64,000 nucleotides of DNA from Bacteroidia bacterium (lineage in GTDB: Bacteria > Bacteroidota > Bacteroidia > Cytophagales > Cyclobacteriaceae). The first letter of the stretch is position 1. Each line of letters begins with the position of its first letter. The position numbers and the translations under genes are program-made. Shown here one piece after another: positions 59,935 to 64,000 of the stretch. Location: positions 1 through 64,000 of the forward strand of contig JAUHYU010000009.1 of NCBI GenBank assembly GCA_030426345.1, read 5' to 3'. The notes under the pieces were generated by a model. That model was not told the DNA's origin, did no database searches, and saw nothing but the letters and a program-made list of their open reading frames with translations.

Positions 59935-60786
59935 ATGAGTAAAAGAGGCGGATTTCAAGAACTGTTTTTTAGCACGATTATGCCAAAAGTATATGGCATA
60001 GGTGCGGCGATCGTAATCGTTGGTGCAATGTTTAAAATTTTGCACATAACTGGAGCGGGCGTGATGCTAGCTGTAGGGCTTTCTACGGAAGCTATAATTT
60101 TCTTTCTAAGTGCATTTGAACCCAAGAAATCAGAACCAGACTGGACAAAAGTATATCCAGAATTGGATGAGGATTTTCAAGGCGCCAGCAGTGCAAGGGC
60201 TGTTAAGAGCAACAATCAGCAGCAAGATTCAGTATCTAAAAAACTAGATACAATGCTAGAAAGTGCTAAAATAGGACCTGAATTAGTAGATAGTTTAGGA
60301 AAAGGCATGCGTAATTTATCAGAAACTACATCAAAACTAGGAACCTTGGGCGATGCAGCAATAGCTACCAACGAATATTCATCTTCGGTGAAAACAGCAG
60401 CTGTTAACATTAGCAAAATGAACCAATCCTATACCGATAGTGTTAGTTCTATGGTAGAAATGGCGAATGTATCTAAAAGTGCTACTGCTGAGATGGCCAA
60501 GGCCTCAAAAGAATCATCTGAATATCACACACAAGTACAGAGTGTTACCAAAAATCTCGGGGCATTAAACGCTGTATATGAAATGGAACTTCAAGATGCG
60601 AACCAGCACATCAAAGCAATGAATAAATTCTATACCAATTTGACGCAGTCATTGGATAGCATGGCAAAAGCAACTGAAGACGCTGATAATTTTAAAGGTG
60701 AAATTAACAAACTCACCACCAATATATCTAAGCTTAATAACATTTATGGCGGTATGATCAATGCCATGAAGGGAAGTCAGGCCTAA
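59935..60786 (+). CDS. gldL: Gliding motility/T9SS motor protein GldL (PorL)
   Basis: Inner-membrane component of the proton-driven T9SS motor, forming a ring around GldM helices. The 283 residues have two transmembrane helices near the start (YGIGAAIVIVGAMFKILHITG, then VMLAVGLSTEAIIFFLSAF, with an acidic Glu in the second helix) and a long cytoplasmic coiled-coil C-terminal region with Lys, Ser, and Thr repeats (SMVEMANVSKSATAEMAKASK). It starts 38 bp after gldK. Confidence 0.95.
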   Translation: MSKRGGFQELFFSTIMPKVYGIGAAIVIVGAMFKILHITGAGVMLAVGLSTEAIIFFLSAFEPKKSEPDWTKVYPELDEDFQGASSARAVKSNNQQQDSVSKKLDTMLESAKIGPELVDSLGKGMRNLSETTSKLGTLGDAAIATNEYSSSVKTAAVNISKMNQSYTDSVSSMVEMANVSKSATAEMAKASKESSEYHTQVQSVTKNLGALNAVYEMELQDANQHIKAMNKFYTNLTQSLDSMAKATEDADNFKGEINKLTTNISKLNNIYGGMINAMKGSQA

Positions 60787-60822
60787 TTTATTTTAATTAA
60801 TTATTGATTAAAAAACATACAA

Positions 60823-62391
60823 ATGGCTGGAGCAAAAGAAACCCCTAGACAGAAAATGATTGGCATGATGTACTTAGTACTGACTGCCCTGCTTGCGCTG
60901 AATGTTGACTCGGCTATATTGGAAAGATTCGAGTTGATCAACGGTACTCTTGAGGAACAAGTAAAGACCAATGGACAACGTAATGGCACTACAATCAAAG
61001 GTATTGCCGCCTCTGTAGACGAAAAAGGAAACAGAGAAGGTGACGTTGCCGTGCTAAACGAAGCCCAAGAGGTTAGAACAAAAACGGACGGTATTATTTC
61101 CTATATGAATTCACTAAAATCAGAAATAGTAGAATATACTGGAGGTATTGATGAAGAAGAAAGACTAGTAGGAGCAAAAGATATGGATAAAATTGCTACC
61201 TATATGATCAAGCAAAAGCGATCCGATTCACTTAGAACCAGACTAGATGCTTATACACAGTGGCTGACAAAAGTGACCGGAACAGAGTTTCCATCTGTTG
61301 CTTTAGATGGCAAAGAAGATCCATATTGGAGCAAGATCCCTAACCAAAGAGAGAAAAATTTTGGCGAACTGATGTTTGAAAGCGTGCCTACAGCAGCTGG
61401 TTTGGCTGCCATAAGCCAATTGGAAAATGTCCTTTTGGATTATGAATCACTTGCCTTAGGAGAATTAGCTAAAAAAGTAGGAGCTAAGGACATCGCATTT
61501 GATAAGATTGTACCAATGGTTTTACCCGAGTCTCAACTGGTAGCTGCAGGTGCAAGATACAAAGCAAAAATGTTTATTTCCGCTTCCGCTTCTGGTATTA
61601 CGCCAACCATGAAACTGAATGGATCTAGTATTCCTGTGGATTCTGAGGGATTTGGTAGTGTTGATTTTCCGGTAAAAGCGGATAAATACGACGCCAACGG
61701 ACAACAGAAGAAAACCTTTACAGCTGAGATTAAAATTGGTGATCAAACCTTTACTGAGCAGATTGCTTATACTGTTGCTAGGCCTGTTATCCAAATTCAG
61801 TCAGCAGCAGTTCAGGCTTTGTACAGAAATTGTGGTAATGATTTGGATGTACAAGTGCCGGCTTTAGGATCTGCTTACGACCCATCATTTAAGGTAAAAG
61901 GCGGTAGCTCACAAGGTGGAAAAGGCGGAAAAGTAACTATTGTACCAACTGCACCAAATGTAGAATTATCTGTTTACAGTGCGGGAACTTTTATTGGCTC
62001 ACAAAAATTCAGGGTAAAACAAATTCCAACTCCTGAATTGGTATTGAAAAGCGGCGGAAAGGAAATTGACCTGAAACGAGGCGTAAGCAAAGTTCCTAGA
62101 GAAATGAACTTAGATGCTGTTGCTGATGCAGATTTCGCACAGTTTCTACCAAAGGACGCGAGGTATCGCGTAACCAAGTGGGAAGTTTCCCTCGCTCGCG
62201 GAGCAAGAGCTGTAGATACAAAGCAAGTAACTAGTCCCAAAGTTGATTTGGGATCGTGGGTATCTAAAGCAAGAGCTGGTGATAGGATCGTGATTGAGGC
62301 TAAAGAAGTTCAAAGGATGAACTTTAAAGGAGAAACTGAAAAAATTAGAATTGGCGTAAATGCATCAATTAAAACAGTGCCAATTAATTAA
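60823..62391 (+). CDS. gldM: Gliding motility/T9SS motor protein GldM (PorM)
   Basis: Motor shaft linking the inner-membrane GldL ring to the GldKN ring in the periplasm. The 522 residues start MAGAKETPRQKMIGMMYLVL, with a single transmembrane helix near the N-terminus, then four periplasmic domains D1-D4. Visible pieces include FGELMFESVPTAAGLAAISQLENVLLDYES, GARYKAKMFISASASGITPTM and ARPVIQIQSAAVQALYRNCGNDLDVQVPALG. Length is as in other Cytophagales. It starts 36 bp after gldL. Confidence 0.95.
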   Translation: MAGAKETPRQKMIGMMYLVLTALLALNVDSAILERFELINGTLEEQVKTNGQRNGTTIKGIAASVDEKGNREGDVAVLNEAQEVRTKTDGIISYMNSLKSEIVEYTGGIDEEERLVGAKDMDKIATYMIKQKRSDSLRTRLDAYTQWLTKVTGTEFPSVALDGKEDPYWSKIPNQREKNFGELMFESVPTAAGLAAISQLENVLLDYESLALGELAKKVGAKDIAFDKIVPMVLPESQLVAAGARYKAKMFISASASGITPTMKLNGSSIPVDSEGFGSVDFPVKADKYDANGQQKKTFTAEIKIGDQTFTEQIAYTVARPVIQIQSAAVQALYRNCGNDLDVQVPALGSAYDPSFKVKGGSSQGGKGGKVTIVPTAPNVELSVYSAGTFIGSQKFRVKQIPTPELVLKSGGKEIDLKRGVSKVPREMNLDAVADADFAQFLPKDARYRVTKWEVSLARGARAVDTKQVTSPKVDLGSWVSKARAGDRIVIEAKEVQRMNFKGETEKIRIGVNASIKTVPIN

Positions 62392-62402
62392 ACTATTGAA
62401 TC

Positions 62403-63260
62403 ATGAAGAAGGCATTTAAAAGCACTTTCATTCTTTTGTTGTTGGGATTTCTTGCAATTGAAGTCTCTGCACAGGAGCAAAACATGGCATACAATGAGAA
62501 TTCGGTATATCCGATCAAATATGCTAATCAAATGTACAATCGTACTGTTTGGCGGAGAATGGATTTGAAAGAAAAACAGAACCGCCCATTTTTCTCTACC
62601 AGTAATGAGATCACACGACTCATTATTGAGGCAGTAAACAATGGGCTGATATATCCTTACGAGGATGATTCTTTGAACAAAAGAATGTCCAAGGAGCAAT
62701 TTCTGGAAAATCTCAAGCTCCCTACTGATGAACCAGATGATTTCGGCACAGCAGATGCTGGGTTTGGAGATGACTCTGGGGGATGGGGTGGTGACACAGC
62801 TGACTCTGGATGGGGAGATGAAGAAGAAACTGCCCCCTCTGTTCAGTATTATGATGCTACCCAATTGAACATCATGCGCATAAAAGAAGATGTGATATTT
62901 GATAAAGTACGTTCTCGATTGTACTGGGATATCCAGTCATTGGAAATGATCATTCCAGCTACTGAAGTAGCTACCGGAATAGAAAAATCGGTTGGAGTAT
63001 TTAAGTATAAGGATCTAGAGCAGCTTTTCCGAAGTATGCCAGACCGGGCAATTTGGTACAACCGACAAAACACGGCACATCATAGAAATATGGCGGATGC
63101 ATTTTTATTGCGTCTTTTCAGTGCTCGTGTGGTAAAAGTATCTAACCCGAGAAACGATTGGATTCAGGATATTTCACCTGATCAAAGATCTGCACTGTTC
63201 AAATCTCAACAAGAAGAGTATAAATTGATTGAATACGAACACAATCTTTGGGAATACTAA
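62403..63260 (+). CDS. gldN: Gliding motility/T9SS protein GldN (PorN)
   Basis: Partner of GldK in the T9SS periplasmic ring. The 285 residues have a signal peptide (STFILLLLGFLAIEVSAQ), NSVYPIKYANQMYNRTVWRRMDLKEKQN, INEVNNGLIYPY-like segments, VIFDKVRSRLYWDIQSLEMIIPA and WYNRQNTAHHRNMADAFLLRLFSARV, all GldN hallmarks. An acidic, Gly- and Trp-rich segment (FGDDSGGWGGDTADSGWGDE) is inserted before the conserved core, which is unusual. It starts 11 bp after gldM. Confidence 0.95.
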   Translation: MKKAFKSTFILLLLGFLAIEVSAQEQNMAYNENSVYPIKYANQMYNRTVWRRMDLKEKQNRPFFSTSNEITRLIIEAVNNGLIYPYEDDSLNKRMSKEQFLENLKLPTDEPDDFGTADAGFGDDSGGWGGDTADSGWGDEEETAPSVQYYDATQLNIMRIKEDVIFDKVRSRLYWDIQSLEMIIPATEVATGIEKSVGVFKYKDLEQLFRSMPDRAIWYNRQNTAHHRNMADAFLLRLFSARVVKVSNPRNDWIQDISPDQRSALFKSQQEEYKLIEYEHNLWEY

Positions 63261-63279
63261 TTTGTTTTACAATATTTAG

Positions 63280-63310
63280 AAGGGGCACAGAAATGTAGCC
63301 CTTTTTTTTA
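63280..63310 (+). terminator. Rho-independent terminator after gldN
   Basis: AAGGGGCACA and TGTAGCCCTT pair around GAAA with a one-base bulge, followed by eight or so T residues, 19 bp after the gldN stop codon. Confidence 0.8.
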
Positions 63311-63383
63311 TGTCCAAATACGATGGGCTTCAGCAGAATTATGTTAAAAAGACAGGAATTTTCAGAGCTCTCGAGCAAAACGA

Positions 63384-63412
63384 ACTTCATGGGTTTTGAA
63401 GGCTTTTTTAGA
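63384..63412 (+). repeat. Dispersed motif copy between gldN and aspS
   Basis: CATGGGTTTTGAAGGCTTTT has exact CATGG-N9-GC spacing with a long T tract, beyond the gldN terminator. Confidence 0.65.
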
Positions 63413-63457
63413 AGAAATACCCATAGGCCTATGATAAAAGCAATTTACTTTGAACAA

Positions 63458-64000
63458 TTAATCATTCAAGGAAATGCCCAATTCCTTCAATTGATCTATT
63501 GAAACAGTTGACGGAGAATCGATCATTACGTCCTTGCCGGAATTATTTTTAGGGAAGGCAATGTAATCTCTGATAGATTCTGAACCGCCAAACATGGCAC
63601 ACAAGCGGTCAAACCCAAAGGCAATGCCACCATGTGGAGGAGCACCAAATTCGAATGCGTCCATCAAAAACCCAAATTGCTTTTTAGCTTCATCTGCTGT
63701 AAACCCGAGCGCATCAAACATTTTTTGCTGAAGGGTTTTATCATGTATCCTGATGGAGCCGCCTCCGATTTCGACGCCGTTGATCACCAAATCATAAGCG
63801 TTTGCTTTTACAGCCCCCGGATCAGTGGTTAGTTTTTCCATGTCTTCTGGTGTCGGTGATGTAAATGGATGGTGCATGGCATGGAATCTTTGAGAATCTT
63901 CGTCCCATTCCAAAAGTGGAAAATCTAAGATCCAAAGGGCTTTAAATTCATGCTTTGACCTCAAGCCAAGATTTGAGCCCATTTTCAATCTCAACTCAGA
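63458..64000 (-). CDS. aspS: Aspartate-tRNA ligase, C-terminal part
   Basis: The reading frame runs through the right edge, so only the last 180 codons or so are seen. The track's MRLKMG start is an internal [56 protein letters not shown] and the motif 3 region [33 protein letters not shown] are diagnostic of AspS. It charges tRNA-Asp. Convergent with the gldKLMN operon. Confidence 0.96.
   Translation of the reverse strand, partial: SELRLKMGSNLGLRSKHEFKALWILDFPLLEWDEDSQRFHAMHHPFTSPTPEDMEKLTTDPGAVKANAYDLVINGVEIGGGSIRIHDKTLQQKMFDALGFTADEAKKQFGFLMDAFEFGAPPHGGIAFGFDRLCAMFGGSESIRDYIAFPKNNSGKDVMIDSPSTVSIDQLKELGISLND

Noticed and set aside
63458-63994. aspS as a truncated pseudogene
   Set aside because: The frame continues without a stop codon to the window edge, so the short track entry is only a window effect.
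1-64000. CRISPR arrays
   Set aside because: The dispersed motif is repeated, but its copies are irregularly spaced, occur on both strands and lie inside genes, with no regular spacers and no cas genes.
1-64000. Insertion sequences or prophage
   Set aside because: No transposase, integrase or phage structural genes are among the translated frames, and no pair of long terminal inverted repeats with target duplications was noticed.
1-64000. tRNA or rRNA genes
   Set aside because: No tRNA-like T-arm with acceptor stem pairing or rRNA-like conserved stretch was found in the gaps, which are mostly short.

Overview
The window looks like a chromosomal segment of a gliding, Gram-negative Bacteroidota bacterium, most likely order Cytophagales. 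The evidence is the type IX secretion/gliding genes (a porP/sprF-like gene followed by gldK, gldL, gldM and gldN, plus gldD and gldE beside ssb and mutY), a SusC/SusD pair with an ECF sigma factor and FecR anti-sigma factor, three tandem DUF6089 genes, Bacteroidetes-type promoters (TAnnTTTG at -7), weak ribosome binding sites and frequent TTG/GTG starts. Base composition is moderately AT-rich throughout. I see no transposase, phage gene, CRISPR array, tRNA or rRNA.

Layout. 0-5.8 kb: start of gmhB, a polyprenol-phosphate mannosyltransferase-type enzyme, a LolC/E-type permease, a NamZ-like lipoprotein, fmt, folA and an SDR. 5.9-7.1 kb: an isolated exported sialidase-fold protein. 7.1-12.8 kb, minus strand: mutY, then ssb-gldE-gldD-recG. 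12.9-15.8 kb, plus strand: an HU-like protein, a TPR protein, a 29-residue AURKAIP1/COX24-type protein and rng. 15.9-22.6 kb: a YfiR-like protein, recX, a nitronate monooxygenase-like protein with a tiny lipoprotein gene upstream, yjjX, radA, a YfcC-type transporter and a coiled-coil/SPOR-like exported protein. 22.7-25.7 kb: a TerB-like protein, a chromate transporter and an LD-carboxypeptidase.

25.7-37.1 kb is a long minus-strand envelope and cofactor cluster, read as yqeY, cvpA, pabA/trpG, an alpha/beta hydrolase, a CBS protein, nadK, three DUF6089 proteins, uppS, bamA and two skp/ompH genes. It ends at a terminator. 37.2-38.8 kb: pdxJ and yicC. 38.9-45.8 kb: a SusD-SusC-FecR-ECF sigma nutrient uptake locus with no adjacent degradative enzyme. 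45.9-53.8 kb: an exported lamin-tail protein, asd, a methyltransferase, a small membrane protein, a YfcE-type phosphodiesterase, a basic Lys/Ala-rich protein, an outer-membrane beta-barrel protein and hemW. 53.9-57.6 kb: a BamA/TamA-like barrel, DUF4271 and hemD. 57.7-63.3 kb: the T9SS core (PorP/SprF, GldK, GldL, GldM, GldN). The window ends inside aspS.

The most unusual signal is not a gene. A roughly 24-bp dispersed motif, core CATGGATTTTNGAGGCTTTT, recurs throughout the window on both strands. It sits in many intergenic gaps and is also embedded in coding sequences in all reading frames. By hand I find about 25 sites that keep the exact skeleton CATGG-N9-GC, most with flanking T tracts, plus looser copies. 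Density, two-part architecture and frame-independence resemble a DNA-uptake, Chi-like or nucleoid-organisation signal. That function is inference only.
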